From Ktedonobacterales bacterium (GTDB lineage Bacteria > Chloroflexota > Ktedonobacteria > Ktedonobacterales > JACDGC01), in contig JACDGC010000152.1 of assembly GCA_013815535.1 (NCBI GenBank), forward strand, positions 1 to 7,829: a stretch of 7,829 nt of DNA, given 5' to 3'. Below the pieces are notes generated by a model. The model ran no database searches, was not told the DNA's origin, and saw nothing but the letters and a program-made list of their open reading frames with translations. A program made the position numbers and the translations under genes. Within the stretch, counting starts at the first letter, position 1, and the number at the start of each line of letters is the position of its first letter. Below are positions 1-5,958 of this stretch, piece after piece.

Positions 1-27
1 CGATCATCCTGTTGAACGGGATGATCG
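1..27. repeat. Inverted repeat at the window edge
   Basis: A perfect 9-bp inverted repeat, CGATCATCC at 1-9 and GGATGATCG at 19-27, encloses a 9-nt loop. It could be the stem of a terminator for a gene ending to the left of the window, or an operator. The bases after it on the + strand are not a clean T run, so a terminator call is weak. What lies to the left cannot be seen. Confidence 0.4.
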
Positions 28-80
28 CGCGTTCCTGTGTTCCAAAAGGTGAGCAGGCCTACCCGTCGCGCCGCCGCAGA

Positions 81-89
81 TGGTATGAT
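81..89 (+). promoter_or_regulatory. Extended -10 promoter for the amidase gene
   Basis: TGG followed by TATGAT (84-89) matches an extended -10 element (TGn plus 5 of 6 bases of TATAAT). No good -35 box is seen 16-18 bp upstream, which an extended -10 can do without. Transcription would begin near 96, giving a leader of about 60 nt before the ATG at 156. Inferred from sequence only. Confidence 0.4.
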
Positions 90-155
90 GAAACATGGCA
101 ATGTCGCCAACGGCCAGTGCTGGATGCCGTCTCCCCCGCAGAAAGGACCATTTTC

Positions 156-1082
156 ATGGCGACCTTTGAGCTTGTCCCCGAGCGCCGCACCCTGCACGGT
201 CACTTCAGCCGCGATCTGCCGCCCGTCCTCACCATCGACTCTGGTGATACCGTGCGCTGCACCACCCTGGATGTTGGGTGGGGTGAGCAACTGCCCGCTG
301 ACGCGACCAGCGGCGTGCCCCCCGCCGGACTGGTGCGCGACGCGGAACTCGACGCAGGCCACGCGCTGCTCGGCCCCATCGCCGTGCGGGGCGCCGAACC
401 GGGGATGGCCCTTGAGATCGCCATTGGTGCGCTGCGCCCTGGCGCGTGGGGCAACACGTGGACAAGCCACCGCCAGCCGTGGTATCGCTACCTGAATGTC
501 GAGCGCTACACCGCCACGCATTGGACGATGAGCGCAGACCGCACCACTGCAACGAGCGACCACGGCCACACCGTGCGCCTACGACCTTTCCTGGGCATCA
601 TGGGCAATGCCCCCGCCGAGCCTGGGCGGCACCCCACCTCACCGCCACGCGTGGTCGGCGGCAACATGGACTGCAAAGAACTGGTGAATGGCTCGACGCT
701 CTGGCTGCCAGTGGGCGTGACGGGCGCGCTCTTTTCCTTGGGTGATGGGCACGCTCTCCAGGGGGATGGCGAGGTCGCCGGAACCGCGCTGGAGTGCCCC
801 TTCGATGTCGCCGAGTTGACCTTCACCCTCCGGCCCGACCTGCATTTGCGGACCCCACGCGCCAACACACCGGCTGGCTGGCTCACGCTCGGTTTCGGCG
901 CCACCCTTGACGATGCCACCGCCATCGCCCTCAGTGCCATGCTCGATCTGTTGGGCGAAATGCACGGGCTGAGCCGCGACGACGCGCTCGCGCTCGCCAG
1001 CCTCGTGGTTGACCTGCACATCACGCAGATCGTCAACGGCACCGTCGGCGTCCACGCCATCCTGCCCCATGGAGCCTTGTAG
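156..1082 (+). CDS. Acetamidase/formamidase family protein
   Basis: A 308-residue protein of the FmdA/AmdA family, metal-dependent cytoplasmic amidases that hydrolyse formamide or acetamide to the acid and ammonia. The family pattern is visible throughout: IDSGDTV near residues 27-33, a GPIAVRGAEPG block near 73-83, PFLGIMGNAPAEPG near 144-157, the core GGNMD at 168-172, the LPVGVTGALFSLGDGH block at 184-199, and QGDGE at 202-206. Length fits the family. The frame is open back to position 12, but the ATG at 156 is preferred because AGAAAGGA (140-147) is well placed before it and the family similarity begins there; the extra upstream residues look non-coding. No nitrogen-regulation gene or amide transporter is adjacent, so substrate choice between formamide, acetamide and other amides is open. 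It converges with the GNAT gene, leaving 39 bp between stops. Confidence 0.9.
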   Translation: MATFELVPERRTLHGHFSRDLPPVLTIDSGDTVRCTTLDVGWGEQLPADATSGVPPAGLVRDAELDAGHALLGPIAVRGAEPGMALEIAIGALRPGAWGNTWTSHRQPWYRYLNVERYTATHWTMSADRTTATSDHGHTVRLRPFLGIMGNAPAEPGRHPTSPPRVVGGNMDCKELVNGSTLWLPVGVTGALFSLGDGHALQGDGEVAGTALECPFDVAELTFTLRPDLHLRTPRANTPAGWLTLGFGATLDDATAIALSAMLDLLGEMHGLSRDDALALASLVVDLHITQIVNGTVGVHAILPHGAL

Positions 1083-1121
1083 GGTCACGACGATGCAGGG
1101 GAGTGCCCCGCGCCTGCTGCC

Positions 1122-1643
1122 CTAGTCTGGACGCTGCCGCGCGAAGCACAGATACTCCGGCTCATCAGAAGCGACTTCAATCATCCCAACCTTGCGGGCA
1201 ACGGTGATCGAGGCCGCGTTCTCTGGCGAAATTTTGGCGATGATGCGCTGCGGTTCTGGCTGCGTGAAGGCCCAACCGATCAGCGCGTCAACGGCCTCGG
1301 TCGCGTAGCCGCGTTGCTGATAGGCTGGCACCAAGGCATACCCGATTTCAATAGTCGCGCTTTCCGTCAACGGTTGGTGAAAGCCAACATCGCCGATGAG
1401 CGTGCGCGACGCCGCCTCAATGATCACCCACACCCACAGTTCATCGTCACGCAAGGCATCCATCGACCCGACAATGATCGGCAGATGCTCCAACAGATCC
1501 GATTGCAACCATGCCGCCGAAATGGTGACCTGCCGTAACGCGGCGAATTGATCGAAGCGCTTGTCGATGAGGAGTGCCAATTCCTGTCGGCTCAGCGCAT
1601 GCAGCAGCAAGCGTTCCGTGGTGATGGTATATTCACGTGCCAT
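1122..1643 (-). CDS. GNAT N-acetyltransferase, RimJ/RimL type
   Basis: A 173-residue acetyltransferase that would move acetyl from acetyl-CoA to an amino group; the acceptor is not predictable. It opens with the RimJ/RimL-style ITTERLLLHAL. The acetyl-CoA pyrophosphate loop is visible as QQRGYAT (109-115), directly after the strand IEIGYALVP, and the later ENAASITVARKVGM (141-154) is the usual C-terminal GNAT signature. The ATG at 1643 is chosen over an upstream ATG at 1712 because AAAAGGAAG (1652-1660) sits at the right distance and the family similarity begins at TTERL. RimJ/RimL relatives act on ribosomal-protein N-termini, but many members modify small molecules or antibiotics. It lies 140 bp downstream of the glycosidase gene on the same strand; I see no convincing terminator between them, so read-through is possible. 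Confidence 0.88.
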   Translation of the reverse strand: MAREYTITTERLLLHALSRQELALLIDKRFDQFAALRQVTISAAWLQSDLLEHLPIIVGSMDALRDDELWVWVIIEAASRTLIGDVGFHQPLTESATIEIGYALVPAYQQRGYATEAVDALIGWAFTQPEPQRIIAKISPENAASITVARKVGMIEVASDEPEYLCFARQRPD

Positions 1644-1783
1644 TGGTCTTGCTTCCTTTTCTTCAACGCCTGGGCAGCGTAGATAACGCGCTTGATCTTG
1701 CCAAGCACACAACGCTGGATTTGGCTGGAACAGCGCGCTAATGAACGGTTTTTCCGCAGAACCCGTGCTGCGAACGCTCTGTG

Positions 1784-3016
1784 CTAGTGGAGCGGGAGCG
1801 TAATCAACCCCAGATGCGCTTTCAGGGCAATGATGCGCACGAGCGATTGATGCAGGCGCTCAGGCGTAATGCGACCAGATTGCACAGCACTCGTCACTGC
1901 CGCGACCACGGCCCCTAAGCGGTCCGTTTCAATGGGGCATTCGACGATGTCATTGCCCGCCAAAATCGCCTCGACACTCGCCAGCGCAATGGCTTGCGCT
2001 GGGTTAGCGATGCCCTGTTGGGCCATGAACTGGAGCAGCCCTTGGGCATCCATCGAATCGGTCACCACCACTCCCTGGTAGCCTAGCTGCTGACGCAAGA
2101 CCCCATCGATCAACACGGGCGAAAGTGACGCTGGCAGGTGTGCATCATACGCTGGAACCAACACATGGGTCGCCATGATCATGTCTGGTGCATGGGCCAG
2201 CAACGCCCGAAAAGACGCGAAATCCACCGAGTTAAGTTGCGCTTGCGAATGCGTCACCGTCGGCAGACCAAAATCGGGATTCGCGGGCGATGCGCCTAAC
2301 CCCGGCCAATGTTTCAGCGTGCCCGCGATGCCGTGCTGTTGCAATCCATCCAAAAATGCCCCCGCATACAGAACGACTTGCGCGGGCGTCGTCCCAAACA
2401 TGCGGCTTTGAGCGACGGCCCCCCCTTGATAGACATCCGCCAATGGCGCGAAATCCGTATTGATGCCCACGGCGCTCAACCGTTGTGCATCAAGCTGGGC
2501 CTGGGCATAGGCGTGTTGAGGGTCGCCCGTGGCCGCCAGCGACTGGGGGGAAGGCGACGCGCCATCATATGGAGCAAGCCGATCAACCAGGCCCCCCTCT
2601 TCATCAGTTGCCACAATGAGCGGTTGGTTCGCATGGCTGTGCAGCGCATGCACAAGTTGCGTCATGCCCGTCAGGGTGGTTGGCCGCAAGGGACCGCCAT
2701 TATATTGATTGTACACAATGACATTGGCGATGTCCCACTGCTGCAAAGGTTGGTTCAGGCTACCCGAATAAGCACTAGTATAGACGGATAGCATCAGCAA
2801 TTGCCCAATCTGTTGCGTCGGGGTCAAATGCGCGATATAGGCATCAATGCGCTGGGCCAAGGTAATCGGTGGGGAAGCGGTCGGGCTGGCAGAGCGGGAA
2901 GGCGTCACAGTGGGCACCACCGTAGGCACCTGCGTGGTGCCACAGGCGACTGCAACCAACAACACACAGGCCAGCCAACCGACGCGTAAACCACGCCATC
3001 TGTGCCTGTGTGTCAT
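1784..3016 (-). CDS. Glycoside hydrolase family 3 lipoprotein, NagZ-like, altered acid/base motif
   Basis: A secreted GH3 N-terminal-domain protein of about 410 residues, related to NagZ beta-N-acetylhexosaminidases that cut GlcNAc from cell-wall fragments. A basic start, a hydrophobic segment and the lipobox VAVAC (Cys25) predict a lipoprotein anchored outside the membrane. A Thr/Pro/Ser-rich linker (about 26-50) precedes the TIM-barrel domain. Family motifs are QIGQLLM near 69, DEEGGLVDRL (138-147), KHWPGLG (235-241) and VVVTDSMD, with the expected nucleophile Asp320. The DSH dyad that normally follows the KH motif is replaced by NPD (246-248), and there is no C-terminal GH3 domain to supply a Glu acid/base. 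Activity is therefore uncertain. The ATG at 3016 gives a good signal peptide and follows AGGAAGG (3026-3032); the ATG at 3022 is a close alternative. It is probably expressed alone. Confidence 0.85.
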   Translation of the reverse strand: MTHRHRWRGLRVGWLACVLLVAVACGTTQVPTVVPTVTPSRSASPTASPPITLAQRIDAYIAHLTPTQQIGQLLMLSVYTSAYSGSLNQPLQQWDIANVIVYNQYNGGPLRPTTLTGMTQLVHALHSHANQPLIVATDEEGGLVDRLAPYDGASPSPQSLAATGDPQHAYAQAQLDAQRLSAVGINTDFAPLADVYQGGAVAQSRMFGTTPAQVVLYAGAFLDGLQQHGIAGTLKHWPGLGASPANPDFGLPTVTHSQAQLNSVDFASFRALLAHAPDMIMATHVLVPAYDAHLPASLSPVLIDGVLRQQLGYQGVVVTDSMDAQGLLQFMAQQGIANPAQAIALASVEAILAGNDIVECPIETDRLGAVVAAVTSAVQSGRITPERLHQSLVRIIALKAHLGLITLPLH

Positions 3017-3086
3017 GCTCATCCACCTTCCTAATGTCCTAGGCCAAATGACGCGCAGCATTACTGCTTCGCCACGCAATCACAGC

Positions 3087-3106
3087 ATGACGGCCATGGC
3101 CGTCAT
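3087..3106. promoter_or_regulatory. Perfect 20-bp palindrome upstream of the GH3 gene
   Basis: ATGACGGCCATGGCCGTCAT equals its own reverse complement, and is flanked by CAGC (3083-3086) and GCTG (3113-3116), which extend the symmetry. It lies 70 bp upstream of the ATG at 3016. It could be an operator for a dimeric regulator or a hairpin in the leader RNA. A TATCAT-like -10 on the - strand (3119-3124) would put it just downstream of the transcription start, but no matching -35 is seen. Confidence 0.45.
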
Positions 3107-3302
3107 CCCTTGGCTGTAATGATACAACACCCTCAGAAGACGCCCAGACGCAACCAGCGGTTGGTCGCTTGCTCTAGTCCTCTAGTCATCGTTGGGTGTT
3201 CGCGGGGCACAAGGCAGATTCGACGCGCTCGTGCAAGAAAAGGGGGAACGTAGGAGTTCCCCTCTTTTGCCTCACTTTTGCGATACCACGCGGTAGTCTG
3301 CT
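3107..3302. other. Intergenic region between the GH3 gene and the exporter operon
   Basis: No gene is recognised here. The stretch holds a tandem 8-bp repeat, CTCTAGTC at 3172-3179 and again at 3180-3187, and the operon terminator listed separately. Promoter signals for the GH3 gene must lie here or just left of it but are weak by eye. The open frame on the - strand at 3133-3384 overlaps the permease end and has no family features. Confidence 0.5.
3234..3270 (-). terminator. Intrinsic terminator of the ABC exporter operon
   Basis: Read on the - strand, a stem GGGGAAC / GTTCCCC (3256-3262 and 3243-3249) closes a 6-nt loop and is followed by CTTTTCTT (3235-3242). A-rich bases on the other side can extend the stem with imperfect pairs. 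It begins about 30 bp after the permease stop, the right place to end the operon. The A-rich upstream side could also let it stop + strand transcripts. Confidence 0.72.
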
Positions 3303-4055
3303 CTACGCAGTCTGTTTGTATGCCCTCATGGCGAAGAAGTACGTCACAATGGCAATCCCGACGCACCATGCAAGGGCAATCCATATCTCATTTCCCACCG
3401 GTTCCGAGTTCAGCAGGGATCGCACCGTATTAATGATAGACGTTACCGGCTGATTCTCCGCGAACGCGCGAACGACGGTGGGCATTGTCGCGGTCGGGAC
3501 GAATGCGGAACTAATGAACGGCAGGAAGATGAGCGGGTACGAGAACGCGCTTGCGCCCTCTACGGTCTTTGCCGTCAGTCCGGGGATCACGGCGAGCCAG
3601 GTTAGTGCCAGCGTGAAGAGCACGAGGATTCCCGCCACCGCAAGCCACGCCAACACGCCCGCGCTTGAGCGGAAGCCCATGATGAGAGCGACGAGGATGA
3701 TCACAACCACCGAAATGGCGTTTGAAACCAGTGATGTTAGCACGTGTGCCCACAATACGGACGAACGAGCCACAGGCATTGAGTGAAACCGCGCGAACAA
3801 CCCTTTCTGTCTATCCGTAAACAGGCGAAAGGCGGTGTAAGCTATTCCACTGGCAATAGCAATCAGGAGGATGCCCGGCAACAGGTAATTCACGTAGTTG
3901 CGGGCTCCGGTCTGTATCGCACCGCCAAACACATAGACGAACAACAGCATAAACATAATCGGCATAATCGCGACCGTGATAATCGTGTCTGGACTGCGCA
4001 GAATATGGCGCATCGAACGCCCAAACAGGATGCTGGTATCGCGCAAAACCTTCAT
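3303..4055 (-). CDS. ABC-2 type exporter permease, DrrB-like
   Basis: A 250-residue integral membrane subunit of an ABC-2 exporter, forming the channel driven by the ATPase encoded just upstream. Six hydrophobic segments are seen, near residues 24-46, 57-78, 101-127, 132-158, 169-190 and 224-245. Family features are the short cytoplasmic FGRSMRHILRSPD start, the RFHSMPVARSSVLWAHV loop (89-105), and FLPFISSAFVP followed by MP..VRAFAENQPVT (177-205), as in daunorubicin DrrB-type permeases. Length is normal. Its ATG overlaps the ATPase stop by 4 bp (ATGA, 4052-4055), and AAAGGAGG lies just upstream, so the two are translated together. The substrate is not predictable; relatives export drugs, lipids or antibiotics. 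It is the last gene of the operon. Confidence 0.92.
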   Translation of the reverse strand: MKVLRDTSILFGRSMRHILRSPDTIITVAIMPIMFMLLFVYVFGGAIQTGARNYVNYLLPGILLIAIASGIAYTAFRLFTDRQKGLFARFHSMPVARSSVLWAHVLTSLVSNAISVVVIILVALIMGFRSSAGVLAWLAVAGILVLFTLALTWLAVIPGLTAKTVEGASAFSYPLIFLPFISSAFVPTATMPTVVRAFAENQPVTSIINTVRSLLNSEPVGNEIWIALAWCVGIAIVTYFFAMRAYKQTA

Positions 4056-4816
4056 TTGCTGGCCTCCTTTTGACCGACGATGGCGAGGAAAATTTCCTCC
4101 AATGACGGCTGTTTTTCGATGTATTCGACCTTCGCGGGCGGGAACAGCTTTTTGAGTTCGTCAAGTGTCCCACTCGCGATGATTTTCCCGCCGTGCAGGA
4201 TGGCGATTCGGTCAGCGAGTTGCTCCGCTTCCTCCAAGTTTTGTGTCGTCAGCAGAATCGTTGTCCCCCTGTCGGCCAGGTCCTTGGCAGTTTTCCAGAC
4301 TTCCAGCCGCCCCTCTGGGTCAAGTCCCGTCGTCGGCTCGTCGAGGAAGATCACGGCGGGCGTTCCGACCAGGCTCATCGCGATGTCGAGCCGGCGCGCC
4401 ATGCCACCAGAATACGTATCCGCCCGACGTTTCGCCGCGTCACTGAGCCCAAAGCGGGAAAGCAACGCATCGGCGGTTTTGTGCGCGTCGGCAACTCCCC
4501 GCAGTTTGGCAATCAGCACGAGATTTTCACGCCCCGTGAGGATGCCATCCACAGCGGCGAACTGCCCGGTCAGACTGATGCTCTCGCGGACCTTTTCGGA
4601 TTGACGCCCCACATCAAAGCCACATACGCTCGCGCTCCCATCGTCGGGCTTCAAAAGCGTCGAGAGGATGTTGATGGTCGTCGTCTTACCCGCCCCGTTC
4701 GAGCCGAGCAAGGCGAAAATCTCGCCGCGCCGCACCTCGAAATCAACACCCTTCAGGACTTCCGTAGCTTTAAAAGATTTCCGCAAATCTTTCACATGAA
4801 TGGCAATGTCTGTCAT
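4052..4816 (-). CDS. ABC exporter ATP-binding protein, DrrA-like
   Basis: A 254-residue ATPase that powers the permease next to it. All nucleotide-binding motifs are present: Walker A GSNGAGKTT (38-46), Q-loop Gln85, signature YSGGM (135-139), Walker B VIFLDE with Asp159-Glu160, and D-loop GLDP (164-167). The switch position reads TTQNLEEAE, with Gln182 in place of the usual His; this exchange is common in the DrrA group and is not a defect. The C-terminal tail PSLEEIFLAIVG is also typical. The ATG at 4816 directly follows the TAA of the DUF1048 gene. The only Shine-Dalgarno-like run, AAAGGGG (4829-4835), is 12 nt away, so translation probably depends on coupling to the upstream gene. Confidence 0.95.
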   Translation of the reverse strand: MTDIAIHVKDLRKSFKATEVLKGVDFEVRRGEIFALLGSNGAGKTTTINILSTLLKPDDGSASVCGFDVGRQSEKVRESISLTGQFAAVDGILTGRENLVLIAKLRGVADAHKTADALLSRFGLSDAAKRRADTYSGGMARRLDIAMSLVGTPAVIFLDEPTTGLDPEGRLEVWKTAKDLADRGTTILLTTQNLEEAEQLADRIAILHGGKIIASGTLDELKKLFPPAKVEYIEKQPSLEEIFLAIVGQKEASK

Positions 4817-5194
4817 TTACGCACCGTTCCCCTTTCCCAGCTTTTTCAGAATGTCGTCGTTCAGCGCCTCGCGTCGGTTTTCGGTGTACGTCGTGGCGTT
4901 CCTCAGCAACTCATCACAAAACGCGGCCACATCCTCACCCGTGATCTCCAAGACGCGCTTACCCTCCGCCGCGCCCATCTCGAAAAGGTCGAGCAAATCG
5001 GCGAAGATCGGCAGCATATCCATCCCTGACCCTCCCGAATAACTCCACATATAAAGCTGGATCTTGTGATAGACATAGCGGTAGTCTTCCGGCAGGGCTT
5101 TCGCTCGTTCCTGCTTTTGCTTAAACTCGCGCTTTTCCCGCGCGATGCGTTTCAAATTGAAATACTCGTTGAAAAACTTAGCCACTCCGCTCAT
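4817..5194 (-). CDS. DUF1048 family protein
   Basis: A 125-residue protein that I assign to DUF1048, a small mostly helical family of unknown function often found beside PadR regulators and ABC exporters. A basic, helix-prone N-terminus (residues 1-33, rich in Lys, Arg and Glu) could form a coiled coil. It is followed by the family-like stretch RYVYHKIQLYMWSYSGG (39-55) and an acidic helix around DMLPIFADLLDLFEMGAAEGK (59-79). No signal peptide or membrane segment is seen, so it should be cytoplasmic. The ATG at 5194 is preferred to an upstream start at 5251: it gives a 4-bp ATGA overlap with the padR stop, follows AAAGGAGG, and matches family length. The operon position suggests a role with the regulator or exporter; the function is not known. 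Confidence 0.85.
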   Translation of the reverse strand: MSGVAKFFNEYFNLKRIAREKREFKQKQERAKALPEDYRYVYHKIQLYMWSYSGGSGMDMLPIFADLLDLFEMGAAEGKRVLEITGEDVAAFCDELLRNATTYTENRREALNDDILKKLGKGNGA

Positions 5195-5526
5195 CGTTGC
5201 CCCTCCTTTAGCTCGGTGATTTTCGACGCAACGAACTCCCACTTTGCCCAAAATCGGCGTAATTCCTCGCGCCCCGCGTCGTTCAGCGCAAAAAACTTTC
5301 GCGGTGGCCCCATGTCGGACGGCTTTGTCTCAATGTCCACGAGTTTGTTCTTTTCAAGCCGAACCAAAATGGTGTAAACCGTTCCGTCCACCACATCCAT
5401 GAAGCCGAGGGCATGAAGTTGCCGGGTGATTTCGTAGCCGTAGGTTTGCTTACGGCTGATAATCTCAAGGACACAGCCCTCTAACACGCCTTTCAGCATT
5501 TCCGTTAGGTCATCCAGTCTAATCAC
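5191..5526 (-). CDS. PadR family transcriptional regulator
   Basis: A 111-residue winged-helix regulator, normally a dimer that represses a neighbouring transporter operon until it binds a hydrophobic compound. Features are LKGVLEGCVLEIISRKQTYGYEI (about 11-33), the recognition region VVDGTVYTILVRLEKNKLV (45-63), the wing SDMGPPRKFFALND (70-83) and a short C-terminal dimerisation helix. It is the first gene of the operon and overlaps the DUF1048 gene by 4 bp. The upstream region carries an inverted repeat over the -10 box, consistent with self-repression. The start is uncertain: the GTG at 5526 is the first in-frame start after a stop codon two codons upstream, but the best Shine-Dalgarno overlaps it and points to a CTG three codons later (5517). 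Confidence 0.92.
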   Translation of the reverse strand: MIRLDDLTEMLKGVLEGCVLEIISRKQTYGYEITRQLHALGFMDVVDGTVYTILVRLEKNKLVDIETKPSDMGPPRKFFALNDAGREELRRFWAKWEFVASKITELKEGQR

Positions 5527-5533
5527 CCCTTAC
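5523..5533 (-). promoter_or_regulatory. Shine-Dalgarno overlapping the padR start
   Basis: The - strand reads AAGGGGTGATT here, close to the full anti-Shine-Dalgarno complement AAGGAGGTGAT. The GTG annotated as the padR start (5524-5526) lies inside it, too close for normal use. A CTG at 5515-5517 would be about 8 nt downstream of the GGGG core and would give a protein starting at the family-like DDLTEMLKGVL. The nearby ATG (5511-5513) is out of frame and meets TAA after one codon. Confidence 0.4.
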
Positions 5534-5581
5534 TACTATGTATGGCGAATATGCAGTACTACAGACTACTAGTACATAGTA
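5534..5581. promoter_or_regulatory. Probable PadR operator, two-armed inverted repeat
   Basis: TACTATGTA (5534-5542) and its exact complement TACATAGTA (5573-5581) are separated by 30 bp, with centres 39 bp apart, close to four helical turns. The ATGT and ACAT cores resemble known PadR-family operator half-sites. Between the arms are further related pieces: TACTAC (5557-5562), the palindrome TACTAGTA (5567-5574), and GTACT/AGTAC (5556-5560, 5571-5575). The right arm covers the -10 box and the left arm lies in the leader. Binding by the adjacent PadR is inferred. Confidence 0.6.
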
Positions 5582-5604
5582 ATACAGAATAGCGTATATG
5601 TCAA
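5576..5604 (-). promoter_or_regulatory. Sigma70-type promoter of the exporter operon
   Basis: On the - strand, TTGACA (5599-5604, perfect -35) is followed by a 17-bp spacer and TACTAT (5576-5581, 4 of 6 bases of the -10 consensus). Transcription would start near 5569, leaving a leader of about 40 nt before padR. The -10 box sits within the operator arm, so a bound repressor would block it directly. Confidence 0.72.
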
Positions 5605-5958
5605 TAGGGAATATTATTGGGTATCATCAAGCAGATTTCGGAGCGGGTTTGGGAGAGGATGCTATGTCGCCGATGAGGTTCCTTGTCAACGCGTCGCCGT
5701 TCGGCGTCCCGGAGTTCCCGCTAGAGATGGACCCGGAGACCGCCGCAGATGAATTAGCGAAGGGAATAATAGACAGTCTGCCATGGCGGAACATTGGGTG
5801 GGTAGATAGCGCCATTGGCAGCCAGTGCGAACCAGCGAGAAGACATCAAAGACACAGCGAAGCGAATGACGACGGAGTCTGCACTGCACAGACCTGGGTG
5901 GGTGAAAAGGTGCGTCGCAGAGAACAGTGCCAGAACACGGCGGCACAAGGGGCCGAGG
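5605..5958. other. Gene-poor scar between the exporter operon and the methylase gene
   Basis: No intact gene is recognised in these roughly 350 bases. They hold a transposase fragment (5754-5862) and a short + strand open stretch (5598-5755) that may be the start of another gene; both are described elsewhere. The rest, 5863-5958, shows nothing identifiable. No intrinsic terminator with a clear T run is seen after the methylase stop at 5959. Confidence 0.5.
5754..5862 (-). pseudogene. Frameshifted IS5-type transposase fragment
   Basis: In one - strand frame VRTGCQWRYLP is readable (about 5798-5832), the N-terminal signature of IS5-family transposases of the DUF4096 type. One nucleotide out of phase, at CTACCCACCCAATG, the text continues as NVPPWQTVYYSLR until a TAA at 5754. 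Joining the frames gives LPPNVPPWQTVYY, matching the family's usual LPxDFPPWQTVYY spacing, so a single-base insertion explains the break. The catalytic domain is absent, and upstream sequence (LRCVFDVFSL) is only loosely family-like. I saw no terminal inverted repeats. It is an inactive relic. Confidence 0.72.

Noticed and set aside
12..155. Upstream extension of the amidase frame to an ATG at 12.
   Set aside because: The extra 48 residues look non-coding, include the likely -10 promoter element, and lie before a well-placed Shine-Dalgarno and the family start at 156.
506..1060. Open frame on the - strand within the amidase gene.
   Set aside because: The + strand frame has continuous amidase motifs across the same bases; this one has low-complexity Ser/Arg/Pro text.
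1083..1121. GGGG AGTG CCCC between the convergent amidase and acetyltransferase genes as a shared terminator.
   Set aside because: The stem is only 4 bp with no T run on either strand, so it is too weak to annotate.
1747..1775. CGCAG/CTGCG stem next to TTTTT after the GH3 gene as a terminator.
   Set aside because: On the - strand, which is the relevant one, the stem is followed by A residues rather than T, so it does not fit an intrinsic terminator for that gene.
4269..4277. Gln182 in place of the switch His in the ABC ATPase, at first taken as a broken catalytic residue.
   Set aside because: TTQ followed by LEEA is usual in the DrrA group, so this is a family trait and not a defect.
4193..5029. 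A 278-codon open frame on the + strand.
   Set aside because: It is antisense to the ATPase and DUF1048 genes, both with clear motifs; the translation shows none.
5795..5903. TGGGTGGGT occurs twice, exactly 100 bp apart (5795-5803 and 5895-5903).
   Set aside because: A 9-bp G-rich repeat is weak evidence. It does not bracket a recognisable element, and the left copy falls inside the transposase fragment, so it is not a target-site duplication.
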